Origin: Catellatospora coxensis | Lineage (GTDB): Bacteria > Actinomycetota > Actinomycetes > Mycobacteriales > Micromonosporaceae | DNA: 64,000 nucleotides | NCBI RefSeq assembly: GCF_016862635.1 | Contig: NZ_BONI01000012.1 | Coordinates: 1 to 64,000 of the forward strand | Direction of reading: 5' to 3' | Part shown: positions 24,498-34,707 of the stretch, one piece after another | Numbering within the stretch: position 1 is the stretch's first letter | Layout of the letters: every line of letters starts with the position of its first letter | Translations under genes and position numbers: made by a program | The notes under the pieces: generated by a model | Databases searched by the model: none | Seen by the model: only the letters and a program-made list of their open reading frames with translations | What the model was told of the DNA's origin: nothing

Positions 24498-27281
24498 CTA
24501 CGGCAACAGCGCCGCTAGCCGCCTGTTCACCGCGCTGAGCGTGGCACGGACGACAGCCCGGCGGGGGTCCCCGGAGACCAGCGCGGAGCCCGCGAGCTGC
24601 TCGACCCAGCCGCCGCAGACCAGCAGCACCACCACGACAGCGACCTCGCAGCTGCCCATCGGGACGATGGTCGCCTGCTCGACGAAGCACCGGCCGGACT
24701 CACCCGTCGTGGTGCCCTCACGCAGCAGGTCGTCGATGGCGACCGCGGTCGCGGCGGCGCACAGGCGCAGCACGTACGCGTCGACGGCCGGCCCGCTGGC
24801 CACCCCGACGGCCTGCCGGTCGCCGGTGTTGAGGCGCACCTCGACCGTCGCGTCCAGGCCGAACGTGCTGGTCTGCACGTGCTCGATGATCGCGCGGGGG
24901 CCCTGGTCGCGTTCGGTGGGCAGCGGCGGCGGCGAGGCCGCGGCGGGCAGCTCCGGCTCGCTGCTCACCGAGCGCAGCGCGGCGACCCGGTCGCGCAGCT
25001 CGCCCGGCGCCCGGCGGGGCACACTCACCGGGTGGCGGCGGCGCGGCTCCCGCGGCGACTGGTCGGACAGCGGGTCCGGGTGCAGCCCGGTCAGCCCCGG
25101 CGGCGGGGACGCCCCGGCACCGGAGCGGGGCGCGGGCAGCGTGGCCGCCGGCGGGGCGGCGTCCGAGGCGGGCGCGGGCCTGGGCACCAGCGGGCCGGCC
25201 GGCGCGGCGTCGATGCCCATCTGCTCCTGCAGCATGCGGGCCACCATCCGGCTGATCGCCGCGGGGTCGGCCCCCTCGTCAAGGTCCAGCCGCAGGTGGT
25301 GGGCACCGGTCGCGGTGGTGCGCAGGGCCGCGTCGCGTACTCCGGCGACGCCGCGCACGGCGCGCAGCACCGCGTCGACGTCGAACCCGTCGGGCCGCTC
25401 GGCCGTCTCCACGTCGTCACTGCGGCGCAGGTGGGAGGCGATGCGGTCGAGCTGGGGCGTGGCCGCCACGACCGGTTCCGCCTCGACTACCGGGTGGATG
25501 GCGGGCGGCACGTCGGGCACGGCGGGCACGCGCTGCGGCAGGTGCTCCGCGGCGGCCGGGCCGTTCCCGGGCTGGCCGGGCTCGGCGCGCCGGGCCTCGG
25601 GCACCCCTGGCTGCCGGTCCACGGGCTGCTGCGCCCCCACGCCCGCGGGCGGTGCGGGCGGCTGGTGCGCGGGCGGGCCCGCGGGCTGCGGGATGTGTGG
25701 CTGCGGCGAGGGCGGCAGGTAGGGCCGCGGCTGCGGCTGCGAGACGAACGAAGGCTGGCCCGGGAAACCGTTCGGCAGGTCGTCGCCGGGGCGGCCAGGC
25801 TCCTGGCCGGGTATACCTGCCGCCTGGGCCGTCTCCGGCGCCCTGCCTCGCTCCGCCCGGCCGCCACCGCCCGCGGCGCGACCGTTGTCGTCGCCCCCGG
25901 CGCGCCCGTCGCCGTTGGCCGCGGCGTCCTCACGGATCGCGGCGGTGCCGCGGGGTGCCGCGGGATCGTGCAGCGTCGCTGGATCGCGGAATGTCGCCGG
26001 ATCGCGGAGTGCGGACGAGTCACGTGGTCCGGCCGCGTCGCGCAGAGCGGCGGCATCGCGCAGCACGGACGAGTCGCGCAGCCCGGCAGCGTCGCGCAGG
26101 GCCGCGGCGTCACGGAGGGCGGCGGAGCCGTGGCTGGTCGCCGTCACCGCGCCGACGTGATCGTCAGCGGAGCCGCCGAGCTGCGCCGCGCGGGCCGCCT
26201 GGCGGGCCATGCCGAGCTGGGCCGCGGCGTAGCCCTCGCGGGCCGCGTCGAGCCGCGCGGCGGCCGCGGCGGCCGGGTCCGGCAGCACCGGGAACTCTCC
26301 CGTCCGGACCCGCTCGGCGGCGTCGCCGGAGCGCGCTCCGTCCGGCCCCGGTCCGCGCCGGGCGTCCGCGGCTTCGGGATGGCCCGGCTCCTGACCCGGC
26401 ACGGCCGGCCGGCCGTTGGCGGGACGCGGGGCCTGCGGTGCAGGCTCGGCGAAAGCCATGCCGAAGCGTGCGCCGAGTGACATCTGCTCTGCCTCTTCCT
26501 GGTCCTCGTCCTGCTCGTCGTCAAGGGCGGCCGCGGCCGGTGCGGGGTGCTCCGGGGCGGGCGGCACGGCGCGGGTGGCCGCCTCGGCCATCGCGGCCAG
26601 CGGCGCGTCCGCGGGCGGGGCGGACGGCACCGGCCCCGACAGCTCGGCGGGCAGCGAGGGCCGCAGGCCGGGCGGCGGCACCGGGTAACCGCCGGTGGGC
26701 ATCGTCAGCGCGGGATTGGCCCCGGCGGGCAGCGGTGGCATGACCGGAATCGGGATCACCTCCGGTGGCGCGACCGCGGCCCCGGGGCCGGGCTGGTACG
26801 GCTTGAACACGGGGATGCGGCTCGTGTCGTCGAGGCCGAGGGCCGGTGAGCCGTTGACGGGGGTCGGCTCGTCGAACGCGGCGTGCCGGGCGAACTCGGC
26901 CGAGGTCTGGGCGAACTCGTCGGCGTACGGGTCCTCGCCGGGGGAGGAGGGTTCCGGCAGGGGGCGCTCGTACGGGCGGCTGTGGCCGTTGCGCACGGCC
27001 GGGGCGGTGTCCGGCGGGCGTACCAGCGTGGTGGTGACCGGGTCGGCACCGGTGAGGGCGTCTATCCCCCGGCGGTCGGCTACCGTGGCGTGCCACGGTG
27101 TCAACGGTTCGAAGCCGGGCTCCAACGCCGCGCCCGCACTCGACCATGCATCGGCCCGGTCGGAATCCGCCCAGCTCGCGAGCTTATGCCCGTTAGCCGT
27201 CGGGTGTCCGACTCCGCCGGCTGACCCGTCGGCGGGTTCGTCAGCTCCCGCTGTGTTTCCGGTCTGCCCTGTTACGTCCAC
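24498..27281 (-). CDS. Large, mostly disordered Pro/Ala-rich protein with an internal hexapeptide repeat
   Basis: A 927-residue protein, soluble by sequence and dominated by Pro, Ala, Gly and Asp. I recognise no family. A run of nine LRDxx hexapeptides occupies residues 388-441. Two segments look folded: about 60 residues containing VDAVLRAVRGVAGVRDAALR, of ferredoxin-like pattern, and the last 130 or so residues, beginning AIIEHVQTSTFGLDATVEV, which end in helix-strand pattern with two or three cysteines. The GTG at 27281 has an excellent GGAGGAG site. It is divergent from a TetR gene that may control it, and sits in the moeZ-DUF3152 operon. Confidence 0.78.
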   Translation of the reverse strand: MDVTGQTGNTAGADEPADGSAGGVGHPTANGHKLASWADSDRADAWSSAGAALEPGFEPLTPWHATVADRRGIDALTGADPVTTTLVRPPDTAPAVRNGHSRPYERPLPEPSSPGEDPYADEFAQTSAEFARHAAFDEPTPVNGSPALGLDDTSRIPVFKPYQPGPGAAVAPPEVIPIPVMPPLPAGANPALTMPTGGYPVPPPGLRPSLPAELSGPVPSAPPADAPLAAMAEAATRAVPPAPEHPAPAAAALDDEQDEDQEEAEQMSLGARFGMAFAEPAPQAPRPANGRPAVPGQEPGHPEAADARRGPGPDGARSGDAAERVRTGEFPVLPDPAAAAAARLDAAREGYAAAQLGMARQAARAAQLGGSADDHVGAVTATSHGSAALRDAAALRDAAGLRDSSVLRDAAALRDAAGPRDSSALRDPATFRDPATLHDPAAPRGTAAIREDAAANGDGRAGGDDNGRAAGGGGRAERGRAPETAQAAGIPGQEPGRPGDDLPNGFPGQPSFVSQPQPRPYLPPSPQPHIPQPAGPPAHQPPAPPAGVGAQQPVDRQPGVPEARRAEPGQPGNGPAAAEHLPQRVPAVPDVPPAIHPVVEAEPVVAATPQLDRIASHLRRSDDVETAERPDGFDVDAVLRAVRGVAGVRDAALRTTATGAHHLRLDLDEGADPAAISRMVARMLQEQMGIDAAPAGPLVPRPAPASDAAPPAATLPAPRSGAGASPPPGLTGLHPDPLSDQSPREPRRRHPVSVPRRAPGELRDRVAALRSVSSEPELPAAASPPPLPTERDQGPRAIIEHVQTSTFGLDATVEVRLNTGDRQAVGVASGPAVDAYVLRLCAAATAVAIDDLLREGTTTGESGRCFVEQATIVPMGSCEVAVVVVLLVCGGWVEQLAGSALVSGDPRRAVVRATLSAVNRRLAALLP
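25959..26120 (-). repeat. Nine 18-bp in-frame repeats (hexapeptide array)
   Basis: Read on the minus strand, nine consecutive 6-codon units follow the pattern ALRDAA, with variants GLRDSS, GPRDSS, ALRDPA, TFRDPA and TLHDPA. Units 1-2 and 4-5 are nearly identical, indicating recent expansion within the large disordered protein. Confidence 0.88.
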
Positions 27282-27337
27282 CGTGCGCTCCTCCGTCGCC
27301 CACGCTGAGGCTACCGTGAACGGCGAATGACGATAAG

Positions 27338-27381
27338 TTGCAACGACGGGCCAGTTTGCAAGATCCGTCAAAGGATCCGTC
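27338..27381. promoter_or_regulatory. Possible operator region between TetR gene and large protein gene
   Basis: The 119-base divergent gap holds two TTGCAA palindromes whose starts are 18 bases apart (27338 and 27356), and two GATCCGTC direct repeats whose starts are 12 bases apart (27362 and 27374). Spaced repeats between divergent genes, one encoding a TetR protein, suggest operator sites; this is inference. Confidence 0.35.
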
Positions 27382-27400
27382 TGCAGGGTGAGGAGATTCG

Positions 27401-28054
27401 ATGACCGCGGCCACCAGTGGCGCCAACCCGACCGGCTCGACAGCCACGGGCCGGCCGACCCGGCTGCCCCGGTCGGCACGACGCAAGCAGCTGCTCGCCG
27501 CTGCTCAGGACGTCTTCGTCGCCCAGGGCTACCACTCCGCAGCGATGGACGACATCGCCGAACGGGCGGGCGTGTCCAAGCCGGTGCTCTACCAGCACTT
27601 CCCCGGCAAGCTGGAGCTCTACCTGGCGCTGCTCGACACGCACTGCGACGCGTTCGCCGAGCGCATCCGCTCCGCCATGGCGGCGACCACGGACAACAAG
27701 GAACGCGTCCGGGGCGCGATGCAGGCCTACTTCGACTTCGTCTCGCACGAGAGCGAGGCGTACCGGCTGGTGTTCGAGTCCGATTTGAGGAACGACCCGG
27801 CGGTCGCGGAGCGCGTCGACCGCATGGAGCGGCTGTCCGTCGAGGCGATCACCGAGACGATCATGTCCGACACCGGAGTGAGCCGCGCCCGCGCCGAGGT
27901 CCTGGCCGCCGGCCTGTGCGGCGCCGCCCAGGTCTCGGCCCGCTGGTGGCTCGCCGGCGGCCGAGTCATCGCCCAGGACGAGGCCGAACAACTCATCACC
28001 ACCCTCTCCTGGCGCGGCATCAGCAGCTTCCCCCTCAGCGGCACCGACCACTGA
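27401..28054 (+). CDS. TetR family transcriptional regulator
   Basis: A 217-residue repressor with an N-terminal helix-turn-helix domain (about 27-75: MDDIAERAGVSKPVLYQHFPGKLELY) and a helical ligand-binding domain that is not informative about its ligand. The N-terminal 25 residues are disordered and Ser/Thr/Pro-rich. GAGGAG lies six bases before the ATG. Order and orientation match Rv3208 of M. tuberculosis, next to the DUF3107 gene. It is divergent from the large disordered-protein gene, which it may repress along with itself. Confidence 0.9.
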   Translation: MTAATSGANPTGSTATGRPTRLPRSARRKQLLAAAQDVFVAQGYHSAAMDDIAERAGVSKPVLYQHFPGKLELYLALLDTHCDAFAERIRSAMAATTDNKERVRGAMQAYFDFVSHESEAYRLVFESDLRNDPAVAERVDRMERLSVEAITETIMSDTGVSRARAEVLAAGLCGAAQVSARWWLAGGRVIAQDEAEQLITTLSWRGISSFPLSGTDH

Positions 28055-28068
28055 CCCGCCCCGAGCGG

Positions 28069-28137
28069 CGATCTTGCACGAGCGACCCCCACGACACGGG
28101 TATATCGGGCGCTGAGGGGGCCGTTCGCGCAAGATCG
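28069..28137. repeat. Inverted repeat downstream of the TetR gene
   Basis: The 22-base arms CGATCTTGCACGAGCGACCCCC and GGGGGCCGTTCGCGCAAGATCG pair with three non-Watson-Crick positions around a 25-base spacer. It lies just after the TetR stop and may terminate that transcript or control the DUF3107 gene at 28214. Confidence 0.7.
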
Positions 28138-28213
28138 TCGAGGGCGGTCGGTCGGCGTGCCATCGTCCAGCTGCGACACCGGGGTAATCTCGGGAGCGAG
28201 CCGAGGAGGTTGT

Positions 28214-28441
28214 GTGGAGGTCAAGATCGGTGTGCAGTTCGCCCCCCGCGAGTTGGTGGTGGACAGCACGCAGACGCCCGCTGAGGTCGAGCAGATGGTC
28301 GCCGACGCGCTCGCGTCGAAGGCCCAGCTGCTGACGCTGGTAGACGAGAAGGGCCGGCGGGTCATCGTCCCGCTGGACAAGCTGGCATATGTGGAGATCG
28401 CCGAGGCGTCGACGCGGAGTGTCGGCTTCTCGGCCCGCTGA
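28214..28441 (+). CDS. DUF3107 family small protein
   Basis: A 75-residue protein of the actinobacterial DUF3107 family (compare M. tuberculosis Rv3208A), starting MEVKIGVQFAPRELVVDS and ending in SVGFSAR. The function is unknown. The GTG at 28214 is chosen over the ATG at 28157 because GGAGG lies five bases upstream and the longer form adds 19 residues unlike the family. It stands between the TetR and ferritin-like genes on the same strand. Confidence 0.88.
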   Translation: MEVKIGVQFAPRELVVDSTQTPAEVEQMVADALASKAQLLTLVDEKGRRVIVPLDKLAYVEIAEASTRSVGFSAR

Positions 28442-28595
28442 GGCGGCGCAGCACATAACTGCAGGCGAACGGCACGGCGCAGCACGCGCCGTGCCGTTCG
28501 CCGTAGCTGCCGCAGGCACCGTGCGGCGCGCCGGGCGGCGCAGGGCCGGGCCGCGGCCGGGTGCCCCGGGTGCGTACGGCCGGTAGTCTGCGGGC

Positions 28596-29255
28596 GTGTC
28601 GACTGACGCCGGAGTGATCGATCTACTGGGCATGCTCGCGTACGGCGAGCTGCTGGCCTTCGACCGGATGGCGGCCGACTCGCGGCTCGCGCCGGACCTC
28701 GGCCGGCAGGCCCGGCTGGCCGAGATGGCCGCCTGGGAGATGGCCAACTACCGGCGGCTGGCCAACCGGCTCACCGCGCTGGGCGTGGACCCGGAGCAGG
28801 CGATGGTCCCGTTCGTCACGGCGCTGCGCACGTACCACGACAACACCGAGCCGGGCGACTGGCTGGAGGCGCTGACCAAGGCGTACGTCGGCGAGGGCAT
28901 CTCCGACGACTTCTTCCGCGAGGTGGCCGAGGTGCTGCCCGAGGGCGTGCTGGCCGCGCCGGACCGGGCCCTGGTGCTCGACGTGCTGCACGACGACGGC
29001 TACGCCGACTTCGCGGCCGGGGAGATCCGCGCCGCGATCGCGGCCGACCCGAAGGTGGCCAACCGGCTGTCGATGTGGGCACGGCGGCTCACCGGGGAGG
29101 CGCTGTCACAGGCTCAGCTCGTCGCCCAGGAGCGCACGCCGCTGACGGCGCTGGTGCTGGCGGGCGTGGGCGACGGCGAGTCCGTGGACGGGCTTTTCCG
29201 GCGGCTGACCACCGCGCACACGGCCAGGATGACGGCGGTCGGGCTCAACAACTGA
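28596..29255 (+). CDS. Ferritin-like fold protein (Rv3210c type)
   Basis: A 219-residue, wholly helical protein matching the actinobacterial ferritin-like family found near the DEAD-box helicase gene. A four-helix bundle is plausible, with acidic residues in LLAFDRMAADSR and AEMAAWEMANYRR, but a complete di-iron ligand set is not obvious. A tRNA-hydroxylase-like or structural role has been suggested for relatives; I cannot confirm either. It starts with GTG. The gap of 154 bases from DUF3107 shows no other gene. Confidence 0.8.
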   Translation: MSTDAGVIDLLGMLAYGELLAFDRMAADSRLAPDLGRQARLAEMAAWEMANYRRLANRLTALGVDPEQAMVPFVTALRTYHDNTEPGDWLEALTKAYVGEGISDDFFREVAEVLPEGVLAAPDRALVLDVLHDDGYADFAAGEIRAAIAADPKVANRLSMWARRLTGEALSQAQLVAQERTPLTALVLAGVGDGESVDGLFRRLTTAHTARMTAVGLNN

Positions 29256-29552
29256 CCGTTTTGCGTGGGAAATCCCACTAAGAACCGGGAATTCGACACA
29301 CACCAGGTGACCAGACGGCCACCGGGCCGTACGATGGCTGAGTTGACATGGGCCCGATGCCCATGTCGTCGCGTGTGCGGCGCCGCGGTCCCCAACGATC
29401 GCGCCGCGCGATGGGATCCATTTCCTTCATCGCCGCGCCCCGCGCTCGAGACTACATATACGCCCTTCGATGAAAACGGGCGTACCGACATCCGCTGGGC
29501 AGCCCGCAGGGTCCGCCGTACGCGGATCACTGAAAGGGCACCCCAGAATTCC
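29256..29552 (+). other. Structured 297-base leader before the DEAD-box helicase gene
   Basis: No gene is visible. It holds GTGGGA/TCCCAC (29265-29278), a 9-bp hairpin GACATGGGC/GCCCATGTC (29345-29367) overlapping a TTGACA at 29343, a TACATA (29453-29458) that resembles a -10 element, and a small CGCCC/GGGCG hairpin (29461-29482). The helicase ATG lacks a good ribosome site, so a long structured 5' leader is possible. Confidence 0.45.
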
Positions 29553-31262
<1,710 letters not shown>

Positions 31263-31273
31263 CGTTCGACGTG

Positions 31274-31320
31274 AAAGGGACGCCCCCACGCGGCAGAACC
31301 GCGGTGGGGGCGTCCCTTTT
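31274..31320 (+). terminator. Terminator of the DEAD-box helicase gene
   Basis: A stem of about 20 bp with arms AAAGGGACGCCCCCACGCGG and CCGCGGTGGGGGCGTCCCTT, a short loop and a T-run starts 12 bases beyond the stop codon. Confidence 0.9.
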
Positions 31321-31345
31321 CGCAGGCCAGGATCAAACGAAAGTT

Positions 31346-31364
31346 TGAGGTTAGGGTGACCTTA
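31346..31364 (+). promoter_or_regulatory. Iron box (IdeR/DmdR1-type operator)
   Basis: TGAGGTTAGGGTGACCTTA matches the 19-bp actinobacterial iron box TTAGGTTAGSCTAACCTAA at about 16 positions, counting the S position as satisfied. It ends 19 bases before the heme oxygenase ATG, where a bound IdeR-type repressor would block the promoter. Low iron should release it. Confidence 0.8.
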
Positions 31365-31383
31365 CTCGCGTACGGTGCTGCGC

Positions 31384-32322
31384 ATGAGTGAGCCCTTCTC
31401 CGCCCGCCTGCGCGCCGCCACCTGGTCCGACCACAGCTCGGCCGAGCAGACGACCTTCCTGGACGACCTGACCCGGGGCCGGCTGACCGTCGCCGCCCAC
31501 GCCGCGCTCACCGCGCAGCACTACCTCGTCTACCAGGTGCTGGAGGAGGCCGCCGCGCGCTGGAGCGGCGACCCGGTCGCGGGCGGCTTCCACGCCGACG
31601 CGCTCACCCGCCTGCCCGCGCTCGCCGCGGACCTCGCCTTCCTGCTCGGCGCCGACTGGCGCGACGCGCTCACCCCGGTCACGGCGACCGCCGAGTACAT
31701 CGCCCGCCTGCGCGAGATCGCCTTCAGCCGGCCCGGCGGCTTCGTCGCCCACCACTACAACCGCTACCTGGGCGACCTGTCCGGCGGCCAGTACGTGGCC
31801 CGCGCCCTGGCCCGCGCGTACGGGCTCGCCCTCGGCGGCGACGGCCTGCGCTTCTACGCCTTCGACGGCATCGCCGACCCCACCGCGTTCAAGGACGCCT
31901 ACCGCACCCGGCTCGACGCCGCGCCCTGGGACACCGACGAGCAGGACCGGATCATCAACGAGGTGAAGCTGGCCTACCTGCTCAACACGGAGCTGCTGGC
32001 CGACCTGGGCCGGGTCCACCCGAACCCGTTCCCGCCGGAGGTCGTCGCCCAGATCATGCGGCACATGAACGACGACCACCCCGCCGACTCCCTGCTGATC
32101 TGCCAGGCCACGCTGCCCGAGCCGGCCCGCCCGAACGCCACCGCGGCGGTGATGTCGGGCATGGACAACCGGGGCATCGAGTTCCAGGCCGTCATCGACG
32201 GGGTCGAGACGCCGATCCGGGTGGCGTTCGCGCAGCGGCTGACCGAGCGCGGCCAGGTGCGCGTCGAGGTGACCCGGCTCTACCGCGAGGCATGTGCCCT
32301 GCTCGGGGTGCCTGCCCGGTGA
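31384..32322 (+). CDS. Heme oxygenase with C-terminal DUF2470 domain
   Basis: A 312-residue protein. Residues 1-210 are a biliverdin-producing heme oxygenase with the likely proximal histidine H17 (TWSDHSSAEQ) and the distal-helix motif GDLSGGQ near 135. The C-terminal 95 or so residues are a DUF2470 domain (VAQIMRHMNDDHPADSLL), found in heme-handling proteins. It would open heme to release iron. The ATG at 31384 is chosen; GTG 31375 is also in frame. No ribosome site is present, so the message may be leaderless. An iron box lies just upstream. Confidence 0.9.
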   Translation: MSEPFSARLRAATWSDHSSAEQTTFLDDLTRGRLTVAAHAALTAQHYLVYQVLEEAAARWSGDPVAGGFHADALTRLPALAADLAFLLGADWRDALTPVTATAEYIARLREIAFSRPGGFVAHHYNRYLGDLSGGQYVARALARAYGLALGGDGLRFYAFDGIADPTAFKDAYRTRLDAAPWDTDEQDRIINEVKLAYLLNTELLADLGRVHPNPFPPEVVAQIMRHMNDDHPADSLLICQATLPEPARPNATAAVMSGMDNRGIEFQAVIDGVETPIRVAFAQRLTERGQVRVEVTRLYREACALLGVPAR

Positions 32323-32347
32323 GCGCGGGCGTGGAACACTGGCCGGT

Positions 32348-33394
32348 GTGGAGACGGCACACGACGTTCTCATCGCGCTGACCAGGCGGTACGCCTTCGC
32401 GGAGGTGGCCGCGCTGGTCGCCCCGGACTCCGGCGTGCTGCCACGGGCCGGCGGCGGCGCGCTGTCCACCGAGTCCGTCGCCCACGTGCAGCAGCTGTGC
32501 GCGTTCGGGCAGCGGCTGCTCGACCTCGACGCCGAGGACTTCGGCGAGCTGAACGCCGCCGCGGAGGCCAACACCGAGCACGCCGTCGCCGACCAGGTGC
32601 ACGGCGACCACGTCCCCGAGCACCTGCGGGAGCGGGCGCTGGCGTGCCGCATGCCGCAGGCGCCCCGCGAGGTGCACCGCGGGGCGCTGGGCAGCATGCG
32701 GCCGGCGTTCCGGCTGCTGCTGGAGGTCATCGACGCGCGTTTCCGGCGCGGCGAGACCACGGCCGTGGTCGCCGCGGTGCACATCGCCAGCGAGTACGGC
32801 CCGCTGCTGGTCTGGGAACGGGTGCTCGGGCACGCCGCCGACCCGCTGCGGCTGCCGAAGGCGGTCGGCGGCGACGGGAGCGCCTGGGGCGACTTCGACG
32901 ACCGGGACTGCCCGCACACCAAGCCGGAGAAGTCCGCCGCCCGGCGCAGCCTCACCGTGGCGCACGAGAACAACGCCGGCTGGCGCACGTACCTGGACCG
33001 CCAGCACTCGAACACCTCGCACGCGCTCTGCGTATGCGCCACCACGTGCCACCGCCGGTGCACCGTCTACCGGCGGCTCGACGCGCGGCAGGCCGAGGTC
33101 GTCACGCACGGCTGCCGGCTGGCCGCGGCGCTCAACGAGTCGGCCGTGGTGAAGCTGCGCCACAGCGCGCCGGTCGGCCACGGCTTCGGCGTGCCGTCGC
33201 AGCGCGAGCTGCTCGACGCCTGGGCCCGCACCCGCGCCTCGCTGGCCAAACACGATCCGGCGATCGCGGAGGAGGACGGCTACCCGCTGCCCGGGTTCGC
33301 CGCCTACGTCGCCGTGCTCGCCGGCGCCCCGATGCCCTCGGACACCCTGCTCGCCGACACCGCCATCGAACTCGCCAAAGCCCTCACCCCCTGA
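32348..33394 (+). CDS. Hypothetical protein with a cysteine/histidine cluster
   Basis: A 348-residue soluble protein I cannot assign. The most telling segment is HALCVCATTCHRRC (about residue 220), with four cysteines and two histidines in 14 residues, suggesting a metal or Fe-S site. The N-terminal half is helical with many acidic residues. The GTG at 32348 starts 25 bases after the heme oxygenase stop, so the two are probably co-transcribed and may share iron regulation. A role in heme or iron metabolism is only an inference from that position. Confidence 0.72.
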   Translation: METAHDVLIALTRRYAFAEVAALVAPDSGVLPRAGGGALSTESVAHVQQLCAFGQRLLDLDAEDFGELNAAAEANTEHAVADQVHGDHVPEHLRERALACRMPQAPREVHRGALGSMRPAFRLLLEVIDARFRRGETTAVVAAVHIASEYGPLLVWERVLGHAADPLRLPKAVGGDGSAWGDFDDRDCPHTKPEKSAARRSLTVAHENNAGWRTYLDRQHSNTSHALCVCATTCHRRCTVYRRLDARQAEVVTHGCRLAAALNESAVVKLRHSAPVGHGFGVPSQRELLDAWARTRASLAKHDPAIAEEDGYPLPGFAAYVAVLAGAPMPSDTLLADTAIELAKALTP

Positions 33395-33436
33395 CCCACC
33401 CACGCACCGGGCGCGACGGGGCGCGGCCCGCGCCTT

Positions 33437-33511
33437 GATCGTTCGACTTGCCTGGCACCTGTGCGTATCTTGACGCCGCTTTTGCCCACCTGCCTGGCAA
33501 GTCGAGCGATC
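33437..33511. repeat. 75-nt hairpin repeat between convergent genes, copy 1
   Basis: The 16-base arms GATCGTTCGACTTGCC and GGCAAGTCGAGCGATC pair with one G-T wobble across a 43-base spacer containing ATCTTG and CCCACCTGCC. An element of the same length and spacer lies at 49972-50046, also between convergent genes. It is possibly a bidirectional terminator. Confidence 0.85.
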
Positions 33512-33531
33512 TTGCGCGGGGCGGCGGGCGG

Positions 33532-34674
33532 TCAGCCCTCGGCGAGCAGGGTGGCCAGGTGGGGCTGGACGTGCCACTCGGCGAGCAGGGCGTCCAGCTC
33601 GGCGGCTTCCGCGGGGGACGGCTGCCGGCCGGTGCGGTGGGCGCGGATCATGGCGTTGCGCGGGGTGTGCGCGGAGTCGATGAACTCGACCACCTCGACC
33701 GCGTACCCCTGGCGGCGCAGCAGGGCCGCGCGCACCGTGTCGGTGAGCACGTCGGCGAAACGCTCGCGCAGGATGCCGTGCTCGGTCAGCAGCCCCGCCG
33801 CGCCCTCCGGCGGCCGCCGCCGCAGCTGCCGGGACAGGTCCTTGTGGCAGCAGGGCGCGGCCAGGATCCAGCGCGCGTCCCAGGACAGGGCGCGGGCCAG
33901 CGCGTCGTCGGTGGCCGTGTCGCAGGCGTGCAGCGCCAGCACCACGTCGGCCTGCGGCACCGGCGCGTCGGCGATGGTGCCCGCGACGAAGCTGACGTGC
34001 TCGGTCCAGCCCAGCCTGCGGGCGATCGCGGTGTTGCGCTCGCGCTGGTCGTCACGCACGTCCACGCCGATCAGCCGCACGTCGAGGCCGAGGCCGGACA
34101 GGTGCCGGTACGCGGCGAAGGTCAGGTACGCGTTGCCGCAGCCCAGGTCGACGACGTGCAGCGGGCTCGGCAGCTCGGACGGGTCGGGCAGGGTGGCGTC
34201 CAGCGCCCGCAGGAACGCGTCGACCTGCCGGCGCTTGGCCGCGTCGCCGCCGATCACCGCGTACAGCGGATCGCCGGGGTCGATCAGGTGCTCGCGCGCC
34301 CGGTCGTGCGCGGTGGCGGCGGGCGCGGCGGCCGGGGCCGCCGAGCGGTGCAGCACCGCGCCCTTCTTCGTCGCCTGCAGGCGCAGCGTGCCGTGCCCGG
34401 TCTCCACCGTCCAGCTGCCGAACGGCTCGGCCAGCAGCTCGTCCACCCGGCCGGCCAGCTCCGCGCCGGGGGCGAGGTTGACCGTGGTGGGGCGCTGCCC
34501 GTCCTCGGTCACCAGCTGCACCCGGTCCCCCGCTTTCAGGGTCACCGGGCGCAGGGTGGCGCGCTGCACGGACGGGGTCCCGTCGCGCCGCTGCCCGCCC
34601 GCGGTGGCCCGGATCAGGTCCGGCGCCAGCAGGAGTTCGCGTACCTCGGCCAGGGCTTCAGGGAGTGCTGCCAT
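33532..34674 (-). CDS. Class I SAM-dependent methyltransferase (PF13679-like)
   Basis: A 380-residue protein. An N-terminal region of about 120 residues of unknown fold (basic, beta-rich) precedes a Rossmann methyltransferase domain. Motif I is VVDLGCGNAYLTF at about 173-185, and the later LHACDTATDDAL and APCCHKDL segments are typical of the Methyltransf_32 family, which includes RNA/protein methyltransferase relatives. The substrate is unknown. It is monocistronic by layout, converging on the hypothetical gene at 32348 across a hairpin repeat. Confidence 0.86.
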   Translation of the reverse strand: MAALPEALAEVRELLLAPDLIRATAGGQRRDGTPSVQRATLRPVTLKAGDRVQLVTEDGQRPTTVNLAPGAELAGRVDELLAEPFGSWTVETGHGTLRLQATKKGAVLHRSAAPAAAPAATAHDRAREHLIDPGDPLYAVIGGDAAKRRQVDAFLRALDATLPDPSELPSPLHVVDLGCGNAYLTFAAYRHLSGLGLDVRLIGVDVRDDQRERNTAIARRLGWTEHVSFVAGTIADAPVPQADVVLALHACDTATDDALARALSWDARWILAAPCCHKDLSRQLRRRPPEGAAGLLTEHGILRERFADVLTDTVRAALLRRQGYAVEVVEFIDSAHTPRNAMIRAHRTGRQPSPAEAAELDALLAEWHVQPHLATLLAEG

Positions 34675-34707
34675 ACGTCAAGGATGCGCGATGGGCCGCG
34701 GAGCCGG

